Source of the DNA: an uncultured SAR324 cluster bacterium
Lineage (GTDB): Bacteria > SAR324 > NAC60-12
NCBI GenBank assembly: GCA_902513935.1
Contig: CABXOR010000005.1
Location: 1 to 51,070 of the forward strand
Length of the DNA: 51,070 nt
Direction: 5' to 3'
The notes beneath the pieces were generated by a model. The model was given only the letters and a program-made list of their open reading frames with translations. It was not told the DNA's origin and did not search any database. The translations under genes were made by a program, and so were the position numbers. Below are positions 9,074 to 17,508 of the stretch, in pieces. Every line of letters starts with the position of its first letter. Position 1 is the stretch's first letter.

Positions 9074-10651
9074 ATGATTATTAGTAGTTATATTAAAAAG
9101 ATTCGAAGAGCTAAAAAACAAGGTAAGTTTCCTTTATTATTTAATATATACTACTTAATTCGGTATCGTTCCAAAATTTTATTTTTGGAATGGATCTGTT
9201 TTGCATCAGCAACGGTAAATTTACCTTGGGCTTTTGCATACTTCCAAATGGGAGATAAATTTCGACTAAAACTTTTCCATGCTATTGATTCGGATGACTA
9301 TCAAAAGGAGAAGGCTGATTATATCTATGATAAAGCTTATGATTTTTTAGAAAAAGCCTGTAAATTAAGACCTAATTATGTTGAAGCGGCACAAAAAATG
9401 GCATTTATTGCCTATCTAACCGCTAGACATGATTCATGGATCGCAGCTCAGTGCCGTTCTATTGAATATCAGGAGGAATTGGCAAAAAAAGCGGGAGTAG
9501 ATCAATATAATTTTCGTTTTATGCATGCCGAACCACTTTTTAGTACCATTGGACATACTGCGGATCTAGATGCTTGGATAAAATATGGAATATTAGGACT
9601 TAGACCTTCTTGGAAATCCTTAATTCTAGTAGAACCTTATCTAAAAGATAATGCTATCAATCAATGTTTGCTTGATTATTTTACACCTTATGTAGATTTT
9701 GTTGAGGACCCTGTTAAACTGTCTCAACTAAGACCCTTGGCCAGGGACCTTCTTGCACATCGTGATTTTTCTCCTTACTATCGTGACAAAAAGGTTATCC
9801 CCTATTCTCATTCTGCGATAGTCTGGATTCAATCAGAGTGGGAAAAACAAGGAAGGAAACCTCTTGTTCAGCTCACAGATGAACATAAACTAAGGGGATG
9901 GGAAATGCTTGATAAAATAGGAATACCCAACGATGCCTGGTTCGTAACTATTCACGTAAGAGAAAGTGGATTTAAAGGGAAAGAGGCATATCGTGATTCA
10001 GACATTGTTACCTATTTAAAAGCTGTTGAAGAAGTAACATCAAGAGGCGGATGGGTCATCAGAGTTGGTGATGCTTCAATGAGCCCACTTCCAGCGATGG
10101 AAAATGTTTTTGACTACGCTTTGAGTTCGGCCAAAAACGATTGGATGGATGTCTTTTTGTTGGCTGCTGCTCGCTTCATGATCGGATCTTCATCTGGTCC
10201 AACGACGTTGAGTTATGTCTTTGGGGTTCCAATCGCTATGACTAATAATCTTCCTACAGCGGCTACTTATTTAAGCCAACAAGATCTTTTTTTGCCTCGG
10301 TTGATGCGCCGTATCGATGATCAACGATTTCTTAATTTAGAGGAACTGATGACAAAGCCCTACAATATGGCAGCATGGGATACGGTATTCACAAATGTTT
10401 TAGGGGTGGACCCCATTCCGAATACATCCGAAGAGATTGCTGACTTGGTGAGAGAAATGCTAGATAAGTTAGATGGAAATATTTCTTATACTGAAGAGGA
10501 GGAATCCTTACAGCAAAGATTTAAGTCATTAACCGCAGAACGTGAGGTCATGATCGGTTTACCTGGATTTAATGTTCAGTGTCGGCTTGGTCGCCATTTT
10601 TTGAATCAACATCAACATTTACTAGGGCAATCAGCAGAGTCATTAACATGA
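9074..10651 (+). CDS. TIGR04372 family putative glycosyltransferase
   Basis: 525 aa. An N-terminal helical region contains a TPR-like stretch (FLEKACKLRPNYVEAA, about 91-106). The C-terminal half carries the family core: WFVTIHVRESGFKG, then GGWVIRVGD, then FMIGSSSGPTTLSYVFGVP (about 375-393), a nucleotide-sugar-binding style segment with a glycine/serine loop. Proteins of this type occur almost only in surface polysaccharide loci and are assumed to be glycosyltransferases. The stop overlaps the NUDIX start as ATGA, showing translational coupling. A divergent relative, missing most of the N-terminal part, is at 23629. Confidence 0.8.
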   Translation: MIISSYIKKIRRAKKQGKFPLLFNIYYLIRYRSKILFLEWICFASATVNLPWAFAYFQMGDKFRLKLFHAIDSDDYQKEKADYIYDKAYDFLEKACKLRPNYVEAAQKMAFIAYLTARHDSWIAAQCRSIEYQEELAKKAGVDQYNFRFMHAEPLFSTIGHTADLDAWIKYGILGLRPSWKSLILVEPYLKDNAINQCLLDYFTPYVDFVEDPVKLSQLRPLARDLLAHRDFSPYYRDKKVIPYSHSAIVWIQSEWEKQGRKPLVQLTDEHKLRGWEMLDKIGIPNDAWFVTIHVRESGFKGKEAYRDSDIVTYLKAVEEVTSRGGWVIRVGDASMSPLPAMENVFDYALSSAKNDWMDVFLLAAARFMIGSSSGPTTLSYVFGVPIAMTNNLPTAATYLSQQDLFLPRLMRRIDDQRFLNLEELMTKPYNMAAWDTVFTNVLGVDPIPNTSEEIADLVREMLDKLDGNISYTEEEESLQQRFKSLTAEREVMIGLPGFNVQCRLGRHFLNQHQHLLGQSAESLT

Positions 10652-11122
10652 AAACAACATTTGATAATAGCAAAGCTCGTCTTAGACTGGAAGGTGAAAA
10701 AATAATTCAGAGCGATAATATTGCTACGGTATTTTTATTGAGAAAAGATGGTGCTGCCTTATTGCAACTTCGGGATGACAAACCTGGTCTTCGAGAAGCT
10801 GGCAAGTGGGTTCCTCCTGGGGGGGGGGATAGAACCAGATGAAAGTCTGGAAGTGGCTGCAAAGCGCGAACTACTTGAAGAAACTGAATACAACTGTGAT
10901 GAACTTCACTTGTTAACTTCATTCGATCACCAATTAGAAGGCTGGTCTCCATATAAATTGTCCGTATTCTGGGGAATCTATGATGGGAAGCAATCCCTAC
11001 AATGTCATGAAGGCCAAGATTTACGTTTTGTAGAACGTCAACATGCTCCTCAATATGATATTTCTACTAAACTCCTTTCTTTGTGGGATCAAGCCTTAAA
11101 AGATGCAAAATACTTGCTGTAA
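10648..11122 (+). pseudogene. NUDIX hydrolase, frameshifted in a G10 tract (possibly phase-variable)
   Basis: The reading frame begins with the ATG overlapping the previous stop and runs through KWVPPGG, then is lost in ten consecutive G residues at 10819-10828. The rest, from IEPDESLE to the TAA at 11120-11122, lies one base out of frame. With nine Gs the gene would be one open frame of about 157 aa containing the NUDIX box (PPGGG-IEPDE-SLEVAAKRELLEET), complete with its metal-binding REL.EE core. NUDIX enzymes hydrolyse nucleoside diphosphates linked to other groups, such as GDP-mannose. As read here the product stops just after the tract. Real slippage, a fixed mutation or a sequencing error are all possible. 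Confidence 0.85.
10819..10828 (+). repeat. Homopolymer G10 tract
   Basis: Ten Gs lie exactly where the NUDIX frame breaks. I saw no other G or C run of this length in this AT-rich window. Runs of this kind are classic slipped-strand sites for on/off switching. Confidence 0.9.
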
Positions 11123-11185
11123 ATTAGAAACTAAGCAAACTGATAACAAGTAGCTCATGTTCGAATCCAGATATATGATTTTCTT

Positions 11186-11767
11186 ATGAATGAAATTATT
11201 TCTAATGATTTATTGCAACCCCTAAATGCTTCGGTGTTAGCTGAGGCGGAATTTAATATAGAAAAATATCGTTTAATAGGAACGCAAGATATTGCTCATC
11301 TCAAAAAGATGGCACTTAAATCGCCACAGAATCGCTATCGACTTTGTCTTCATCCTGACCACAATGACCCAACTCAAGAGATGATTATCTGCTTGAAAGG
11401 TTTTAGTTATTTCCACCCTCATTTCCACCCTGCTAATCACAGTGAGTCTTATCATATGATTGAGGGGAAATTAGATGTTTATTTGCTTGATGAAAAGGGA
11501 GAACTCATTGATAAGGTACGGTTAGGGGCACCCAATTCCATTGATGCTGAGTCACGATCTTTTATGTATCGTTTATCTGACTCTATGTATCATCTGACCA
11601 TTCCGCGTTCAGAATGGACCATTTATCATGAAGTTTTTACTGGTCCATGGAGTAAGACCGAAGCTGTTCACTATGCCCCCTTTGCTCCTTCAAACAACGA
11701 ATGGAAAAAGGTGCAAGCATTTGTTCATCAGATAACAGGTCTGACCATTGAAGAACTCATCAAATAA
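11186..11767 (+). CDS. WbuC-like cupin fold metalloprotein
   Basis: 193 aa single cupin. Candidate metal ligands are the histidines of FHPHFHPANHSE (H77, H79, H81) with E87, and H136 in MYHLTIP. The downstream YHEVFTGPWSK and YAPFAPSNNEW strings match the cupin at 6277 in position and character, so the two are paralogues. The sheet strands around GKLDVYLLDEKGEL are well kept. It precedes two DegT aminotransferases, just as the other copy follows one, hinting that cupin and aminotransferase act on the same amino-sugar pathway. Reaction unknown. Confidence 0.75.
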   Translation: MNEIISNDLLQPLNASVLAEAEFNIEKYRLIGTQDIAHLKKMALKSPQNRYRLCLHPDHNDPTQEMIICLKGFSYFHPHFHPANHSESYHMIEGKLDVYLLDEKGELIDKVRLGAPNSIDAESRSFMYRLSDSMYHLTIPRSEWTIYHEVFTGPWSKTEAVHYAPFAPSNNEWKKVQAFVHQITGLTIEELIK

Positions 11768-11844
11768 CAAAATGAAGACTTCTACAAACTTTTATCCACT
11801 GTTTAAAAACAATATCTTTCATCATAATTATTAAACGAAATTTT

Positions 11845-12945
11845 ATGGAAAATTTAGTCCCTTATGTCGCTTTTCCAGAGCAGGTTGCCAAACTCAAAAA
11901 AGAATTAATGCATGCGTTTGAAGCCGTTCTTATTAGCGGACAGTATGTATTAGGAGAAAAAGGTAAGCAGTTTGAAGAAGAGTTCGCTACTTATTGTGAA
12001 TCTGAATATTCCATCGGAGTGGCCAATGGAACAGATGCATTGTATTTAGCTCTTAAATGTATTGGAGTTGAGCCTGGAGATGAAGTCATTACCGCACCCA
12101 ACTCATTTATTGCTTCAGCAGGAGCCATTGGTGTCTTAGTGGCAAATCCTGTTTTTGCAGACATTGCTGCCGACATGAATATTGATCCAAATCAACTGGA
12201 AAAAGTCATTACTCCGAAAACGAAAGCGATCATGCCGGTTCACCTAACAGGACGTCCAGCAAAAATGGATGAAATTTTGGAAATTGCTCAACATCATAAA
12301 ATTGCAGTGATTGAAGATGCAGCACAGGCCGCTGGTGCCAAATACAAAGGGAAAAAAGTAGGAAGCCTAGGAGATGCCGCAGGTTACAGTTTACATCCAT
12401 TAAAAAACCTTCATGCATTTGGAGATGGAGGAATGGTAACAACCAGTGATTCAGGTCTTTATGAAAAGATGCTTCAGGCAAGGAATCATGGATTGATTAA
12501 TAGAGAGCAATGCGGATTTTGGAGTTATAATTCTCGTTTGGATGAAGTTCAAGCCGCTATGTTGCTGGTTCAATTACCATTATTAGATACTTGGACTGAA
12601 GAACGACGACGTTTAGCGTTGAGATATAATGATTTACTTCGGCCTTACGCCACTGTCCCGGATGAGGGTGCAGAGGAGTTTTGTGTATTTCAAACTTATG
12701 TAGTTCAGGTGGATAATCGAGATGAATTGCAAACCTATTTAAAAAGCAATGGGGTGCAGGCTTTAGTACATTATCCTATGCCATTGCATTTACAACCAGC
12801 TGCAAAATCTTTGGGGTACACAGAGAAAGACTTTCCCAAAACGATGGAACTGTCTTCACGAATTTTAAGCCTCCCACTTTATCCTGAATTAAAAGAAGAA
12901 CAACAGGATTATGTAGCAGGTTTATTTGAAAAATTTTATAAATAA
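11845..12945 (+). CDS. DegT/DnrJ/EryC1/StrS sugar aminotransferase
   Basis: 366 aa, full length for the family. Motifs: SGQYVLGEKGKQFEEEFA (about 31-48), ANGTDALYLAL (60-70), PGDEVITAPNSFIA, IEDAAQAAGA (156-165) and PLP lysine K187 in SLHPLKNLHAFGDGG. It should transfer an amino group from glutamate to a 3- or 4-keto nucleotide sugar. It is followed after 15 bases by a second aminotransferase that is clearly homologous but not a recent copy, so the locus may make a diamino sugar or two different amino sugars. Exact regiochemistry cannot be read from sequence alone. Confidence 0.92.
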   Translation: MENLVPYVAFPEQVAKLKKELMHAFEAVLISGQYVLGEKGKQFEEEFATYCESEYSIGVANGTDALYLALKCIGVEPGDEVITAPNSFIASAGAIGVLVANPVFADIAADMNIDPNQLEKVITPKTKAIMPVHLTGRPAKMDEILEIAQHHKIAVIEDAAQAAGAKYKGKKVGSLGDAAGYSLHPLKNLHAFGDGGMVTTSDSGLYEKMLQARNHGLINREQCGFWSYNSRLDEVQAAMLLVQLPLLDTWTEERRRLALRYNDLLRPYATVPDEGAEEFCVFQTYVVQVDNRDELQTYLKSNGVQALVHYPMPLHLQPAAKSLGYTEKDFPKTMELSSRILSLPLYPELKEEQQDYVAGLFEKFYK

Positions 12946-12960
12946 AGAATTAAATAAGGA

Positions 12961-14070
12961 ATGAATATGTTAGTCAATTATGGATATTTACATCAGCAGT
13001 TTTCAGACGTAGAGGATTACTTTGATGATTTACGTAAGTGGGTTCCCACAGGCGAATTTACACTGGGAACTATCGTAGAAAAATTTGAAAAGAAATTTGC
13101 AGATTATATTGGTGTAAAACATGTCATCTCGACCAACACAGGGACCGATGCTTTGATTTTATCTCTTAGAGCTTCTGGTATCAAGAGTGGAGATGAAGTC
13201 ATTTCAGTCCCCAATACTTTTTATGCCACGATAGGAGCGATTGTTGCTATTGGAGCAAAACCTGTCTTTGTGGATTGTGATGAACGGATGCAAATCAATC
13301 CTGATTTGATTGCGCAGGCAATTACTCCAAAAACCAAAGGAATCCTTCCGGTGCATTGGATGGGGTGTCCAGCAGATATGGATAAAATTATGGCAATTGC
13401 AAATAAGCACAATCTTCTTGTGATTGAGGATGCCTGTCCTGCGGTTGGAGCTGAGATTAATGGAAAACGTTGTGGCTCTTTTGGCAAGGCCAGTGGGTTT
13501 AGTTTTCATCCCTTAAAACCACTCAATGTCTGGGGTGATGGCGGTTCGATTGCTACCAATGATGATGATGTCGCAGATTATCTTAATCTTTATCGAAATC
13601 ATGGAATGAGTGATCGGGATCATATCGATGTGTGGGGCATTAATAGTCGAATCCAACCTTTTCAAGCGATCATTGCTAATAGAGTTTTGGATACGGTTGA
13701 TGATTCAAATAATATTCGTATTCGGAATGCTCAACTTCTTGATGAAGGATTAATGGACTTAAATGAGTTTATTAATATTCCAGAAAGATCTTCACAGTAT
13801 AAAGATGTGTATCAGCTATATGTAGTTCGAGCACAAAAAAGAGATCAATTAGTTGAATACCTACAATCGAAAGAAATTGAATGTCGAGTTCATTATCCTC
13901 TTCCTCTTCATCTTCAGACGGCAGCAAAAGGATTGGGGTATTCAAAAGGAGACTTCCCTGAATGTGAGCGACAGGCAGACGAAATTATAACTTTTCCGGC
14001 CCATCAGTATATTTACCCAGAACAAATAGAATATATAATTGAACATACTCGAAAATTTTATTTGTCTTAA
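12961..14070 (+). CDS. DegT/DnrJ/EryC1/StrS sugar aminotransferase (second of tandem pair)
   Basis: 369 aa. GEFTLGTIVEKFEKKFADY (about 31-49), NTGTDALILSL, SGDEVISVPNTFYATIGA, VIEDACPAVGA (154-164) and PLP lysine K186 in SFHPLKPLNVWGDGG. Compared with the upstream gene, the segments around the PLP lysine and the substrate loop differ, suggesting another substrate. ATG 12961 is followed by a second ATG two codons later; either gives the same domain. It is likely co-transcribed with the transketolase subunits, which start 35 bases downstream. Confidence 0.92.
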   Translation: MNMLVNYGYLHQQFSDVEDYFDDLRKWVPTGEFTLGTIVEKFEKKFADYIGVKHVISTNTGTDALILSLRASGIKSGDEVISVPNTFYATIGAIVAIGAKPVFVDCDERMQINPDLIAQAITPKTKGILPVHWMGCPADMDKIMAIANKHNLLVIEDACPAVGAEINGKRCGSFGKASGFSFHPLKPLNVWGDGGSIATNDDDVADYLNLYRNHGMSDRDHIDVWGINSRIQPFQAIIANRVLDTVDDSNNIRIRNAQLLDEGLMDLNEFINIPERSSQYKDVYQLYVVRAQKRDQLVEYLQSKEIECRVHYPLPLHLQTAAKGLGYSKGDFPECERQADEIITFPAHQYIYPEQIEYIIEHTRKFYLS

Positions 14071-14105
14071 AACAATAGGAATACTCATTCTAATGAAGGA
14101 ATAAA

Positions 14106-14936
14106 ATGGCATTAGTTCTTCAACCTCTTCCTGAATCTTTTGATATAGAAGCTGGTCAAAAAAGATGTCGACAGATTCGTCGGAGAATTCTAGAGACATC
14201 CCAAAAACATGGAGCTATCCACATTGGTGGTTCCTTTTCTTGTTTAGAAATGGTCGATACAATTTACAATGGTTTGATGTGTAAAACGACAGATAATGAA
14301 TATTGGGATACCTTCGTGCTTTCTAAAGGGCATGGCTCAATGGTGTTGTATGTGATCTTAGAGCATTTAGGGATCATGCCAACTGAAGAGATAGAAAAAT
14401 ATTGCACTCGTGAAGGCCGCCTTGGGATGCATCCAGATCGGGGGACGCCCGGGATCATTACTTCGACGGGATCCTTAGGACATGGACTAGGGATGGGAGC
14501 CGGGATGGCTCTATATGAAAAAGTATTCAAAAAAAATCAAATGATTTATGTGGTGATGAGTGATGGTGAGTTGCAGGAAGGCTCCGTTTGGGAAATTTTT
14601 CTACAGGCTCCCGCACTGGGACTTACTTCATTAGTTGGATTTGTTGATAATAATAATCTTCAATCTATGGATTTTACTGATCACAGCCATCCGAATTTTT
14701 ATCCCCTTGTCGAAAAGATCGAAGCTTTTGGGTGGGAAGTGGTTGAATTGGATGGTCATGATCAGAAAGCTATTTTTCAGGCGGTTAGATCTCGCTCGGG
14801 AGAAAAGCCACTTTTTATTATTGGAAAAACTGTCAAAGGGAAAGGGGTTAGTTATATGGAGAATGTGCCAATGTGGCATTATCGTTCTCCAAACCCTGAG
14901 GAATATCAACAAGCATTATCAGAATTATCGGAATAG
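14106..14936 (+). CDS. Transketolase-like N-terminal (TPP-binding) subunit
   Basis: 276 aa. This is the first half of a split transketolase. It has FVLSKGHGSMVLY (about 70-82), TGSLGHGLGMGAGMAL (121-136) and the thiamine-diphosphate/metal motif SDGELQEGSVWE with NNNLQ (152-186). Together with the next gene it should form a heterotetramer that transfers a two-carbon ketol unit. Split transketolases in glycan loci, next to sugar aminotransferases, are probably specialised for making higher-carbon or branched sugars and not for central metabolism. The gap to the partner is four bases. Confidence 0.92.
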   Translation: MALVLQPLPESFDIEAGQKRCRQIRRRILETSQKHGAIHIGGSFSCLEMVDTIYNGLMCKTTDNEYWDTFVLSKGHGSMVLYVILEHLGIMPTEEIEKYCTREGRLGMHPDRGTPGIITSTGSLGHGLGMGAGMALYEKVFKKNQMIYVVMSDGELQEGSVWEIFLQAPALGLTSLVGFVDNNNLQSMDFTDHSHPNFYPLVEKIEAFGWEVVELDGHDQKAIFQAVRSRSGEKPLFIIGKTVKGKGVSYMENVPMWHYRSPNPEEYQQALSELSE

Positions 14937-14940
14937 TGTC

Positions 14941-15864
14941 ATGAGAGATACATTTTCTAGAACACTTTATGAAGTTGCTAAGGCAGAGCCCAAAGTTTTT
15001 ATTATTGTTGCCGATATTTCACCAGCAGCAAGCATGGTTCCTTACCGGGAAGACTTTCCAGAACGTTTTATCAATGTAGGTGTTTCAGAACAAAGTATGA
15101 TTTCCCTTTGTACAGGATTAGCTCTACGGGGGTGTAGACCCTTTGCTTATACTATTGCGCCATTTACGATTTATCGTCCCTTTGAACATATTCGGGTAGA
15201 GCTTTGCTATCAAAATCTTCCCGTTACACTCGTTGGCGTTGGCGCTGGGGCTGCTTACTCAGTTGCTGGGAGTACTCATAATGCGATTGAAGATATTGCG
15301 GTTATGAGTGCCCTCCCTAATATGAGCATAATCGCACCATGTGATCCGTTGGAGTTACAAGATGCTGTTTGGTCTATTGTAAAGCATACAGGCCCTGTAT
15401 ATTTGCGACTAGGTAAAGCCGGAGAACCAAATTTAACAGAAAATGCTCCAGAACCTTTTGAATTTAATAAAGTTCGAAAGATAAGAGAGGGATATGGAGA
15501 AACCTGCATTATTGGATATGGACCTATTCTCTCCATGGCATTTGATGCCTCCAAGCAACAATATCATAAAACAGGAGAAGAAGTAGCTATTTTTTCAGCT
15601 CACACTCTTAAACCTATAGACATTGAAGGCATTAACAATATCTTGAGCTCCTATAAAAATGTTATTGTCTTAGAAGAGCATACCAGTATAGGAGGATTAG
15701 GAGGGCAAGTAAAACAGATTGCTTGGGACCATCAATGTTCATGTAAAGTAAAGACAATCAGCCTAAAGGATGAATTTATTCATTGTTATGGAACGAAATC
15801 GGAATTGCTAGAGGTACATGGGATTACCGTAAAAGCAATTTTGGAAATTATTGGGATGAATTAA
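14941..15864 (+). CDS. Transketolase-like C-terminal subunit
   Basis: 307 aa from ATG 14941. A longer in-frame extension upstream overlaps the partner gene and is not used because 14941 gives the standard MRDTFSRTLYE start. The pyrimidine-binding domain carries the catalytic Glu (E50 in INVGVSEQSM), a GAGAAYSVAGSTHNAIEDIA loop near 102-121 and a C-terminal transketolase domain with VIVLEEHTSIGGLGGQV. It acts with the 14106 product as a thiamine-dependent ketol transferase. No key residue appears lost. Confidence 0.92.
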   Translation: MRDTFSRTLYEVAKAEPKVFIIVADISPAASMVPYREDFPERFINVGVSEQSMISLCTGLALRGCRPFAYTIAPFTIYRPFEHIRVELCYQNLPVTLVGVGAGAAYSVAGSTHNAIEDIAVMSALPNMSIIAPCDPLELQDAVWSIVKHTGPVYLRLGKAGEPNLTENAPEPFEFNKVRKIREGYGETCIIGYGPILSMAFDASKQQYHKTGEEVAIFSAHTLKPIDIEGINNILSSYKNVIVLEEHTSIGGLGGQVKQIAWDHQCSCKVKTISLKDEFIHCYGTKSELLEVHGITVKAILEIIGMN

Positions 15865-15930
15865 ATTACTTTATTCTCCTTTGTTTCATTACTCACTATC
15901 TTTAACATTATAATTATCAAGGAAGGTATT

Positions 15931-16593
15931 ATGCCTGAAATTAATTTCATGGAAACTCTCCACAAAAGTACCAAAAGAGATTATACCGCAAGAGTTTGCG
16001 AATCAGATAAAGTCCATTGTACAGAAGTATCTTGTCAGTTTGGAAAAGATTATTGGGATGGAGATAGAAAATATGGATATGGTGGTTACAGTTACGATGG
16101 TCGTTGGCTACAGATTGCAAAAAATATGGTGCAACATTATGGATTAAAGGATGATGCTAAAATTTTAGATATCGGTTGTGGAAAGGGCTTCTTACTCTAT
16201 GAGTTCACACAAGTTCTTCCAAACGCTGAAGTTGCCGGTTTAGATATTTCTGAATATGCAGTTAGTAATTCAAAGGAAGAAGTGGGACCATTTATTCAAG
16301 TAGGAAATGCAGCTAAATTACCTTATGAAGATAATTATTTTGACTATGTTTATGCTTTGGGAACGATCCATAACCTTTATAATTTTGAATTATATTCAGC
16401 TCTTAAAGAGATTGAACGTGTCAGTAAACAGAACAAATATGTGATGCAAGAAGCTTATCGGAATGAACGAGAAAAAGTAAATATGCTGAATTGGCAATTG
16501 ACGCAGCATTCTTTTTATAGCAAGGATGAGTGGGAATGGTTTTTTAAGTTAGCTGGGTATAAAGGGGATTATGGATATATCTTTTTTGAATAA
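15931..16593 (+). CDS. Class I SAM-dependent methyltransferase
   Basis: 220 aa. Motif I, ILDIGCGKGFLLYEF (about 79-93), the acidic GLDISEYAV after strand 2, and the post-motif segment PYEDNYFDYVYALGTIHNL all match a typical Methyltransf_11/25 fold. The N-terminal part includes a conserved-looking YGYGGYSYDGRW that may bind the acceptor. It sits between the transketolase pair and a formyltransferase, so it probably methylates a sugar or its amino group. Acceptor unknown. An AAGGA-type ribosome-binding site lies 5 bases before the start. Confidence 0.85.
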   Translation: MPEINFMETLHKSTKRDYTARVCESDKVHCTEVSCQFGKDYWDGDRKYGYGGYSYDGRWLQIAKNMVQHYGLKDDAKILDIGCGKGFLLYEFTQVLPNAEVAGLDISEYAVSNSKEEVGPFIQVGNAAKLPYEDNYFDYVYALGTIHNLYNFELYSALKEIERVSKQNKYVMQEAYRNEREKVNMLNWQLTQHSFYSKDEWEWFFKLAGYKGDYGYIFFE

Positions 16594-16741
16594 AGATCTT
16601 CTTTTTCCCTTCTAAGCCTTCTTAATATTTTCTCTTTGAGCATTTTTAGTGATTGTACACTTAAACTTATCACAATACAAGTTTCCTGAAAAATTAGACC
16701 ATTTACATTGAGGAATTAATTTAACGTTAATAAAGGATTTT

Positions 16742-17398
16742 ATGAAGCTAAATGTCGCATTGTGTATTCACCCGCAAGTTGAACATTATAATGTTGTGAA
16801 AATGGCCATAGAGGAAGAAGGAGACCTAGTGAAGGTATATAGTCAGGAAACACAAGTTGAACAATTAGAGAGTGATAAAATTGATTTTATTGTTAGTTAT
16901 GGATACCGCTACCTGCTTAAAGGCAATATACTAGATAGATATGATAAGAAAAGTGTTAATTTCCATCCATCATTTTTACCATGGGGAAGAGGGTATAACC
17001 CTAATCTCTGGAGTCAAGTGTTTGATTTCCCCACCGGCGTTACTCTTCATAATATCAATTCTGGAATAGATACTGGAGATATATTATGTAAGAGGCAGCA
17101 TGTTTTTGACGAATCAGAAACGTTAAGAACTTCTTATTACAACCTCCAAACAAGCATGTTAAGTCTCTTTGCTAAATCCTGGAGAGATATTCGTATCAAT
17201 AAAATCATTCGTGAAGTCCAAAACCTGGATGATGGAAACCTTTTCTATAAAAAACATGGTGAGGCAATTTTTCATCTTTTAGAAAAGGGATGGGACACGA
17301 GTCTTAAAGAACTATACTCTCTCAGAGGAAGGATAAAAGAGGAGCTTGATAAACAAGGGTATGGCCCTAGAAAATCACCCCCAATGCCTACTACATAA
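16742..17398 (+). CDS. Sugar N-formyltransferase (methionyl-tRNA formyltransferase fold)
   Basis: 218 aa. The formyltransferase catalytic triad is visible as N73 and H75 in VNFHPSFLPWGRG and D110 in NSGIDTGDI. The family uses N10-formyl-tetrahydrofolate to formylate the amino group of sugars such as dTDP-4-amino-4,6-dideoxyglucose. It is shorter than Fmt (about 315 aa) and lacks its tRNA-binding C-terminal domain, as expected for sugar enzymes. With three aminotransferases upstream and another downstream, an N-formylated amino sugar in the glycan is a good prediction. Confidence 0.88.
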   Translation: MKLNVALCIHPQVEHYNVVKMAIEEEGDLVKVYSQETQVEQLESDKIDFIVSYGYRYLLKGNILDRYDKKSVNFHPSFLPWGRGYNPNLWSQVFDFPTGVTLHNINSGIDTGDILCKRQHVFDESETLRTSYYNLQTSMLSLFAKSWRDIRINKIIREVQNLDDGNLFYKKHGEAIFHLLEKGWDTSLKELYSLRGRIKEELDKQGYGPRKSPPMPTT

Positions 17399-17508
17399 TT
17401 TAAAGCAATCAAAAAGAATAGTTTGAAACCATCCTTATTTTATATCCTTTAGATTATTAATCCTGTAAATGAAAAATTGGAATTACAACCTAATTTACCA
17501 AGTGTAAT

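Noticed and set aside
14635..14940. N-terminal extension of the transketolase C-subunit frame
   Set aside because: It overlaps the N-subunit in another frame; the standard family start is the ATG at 14941.
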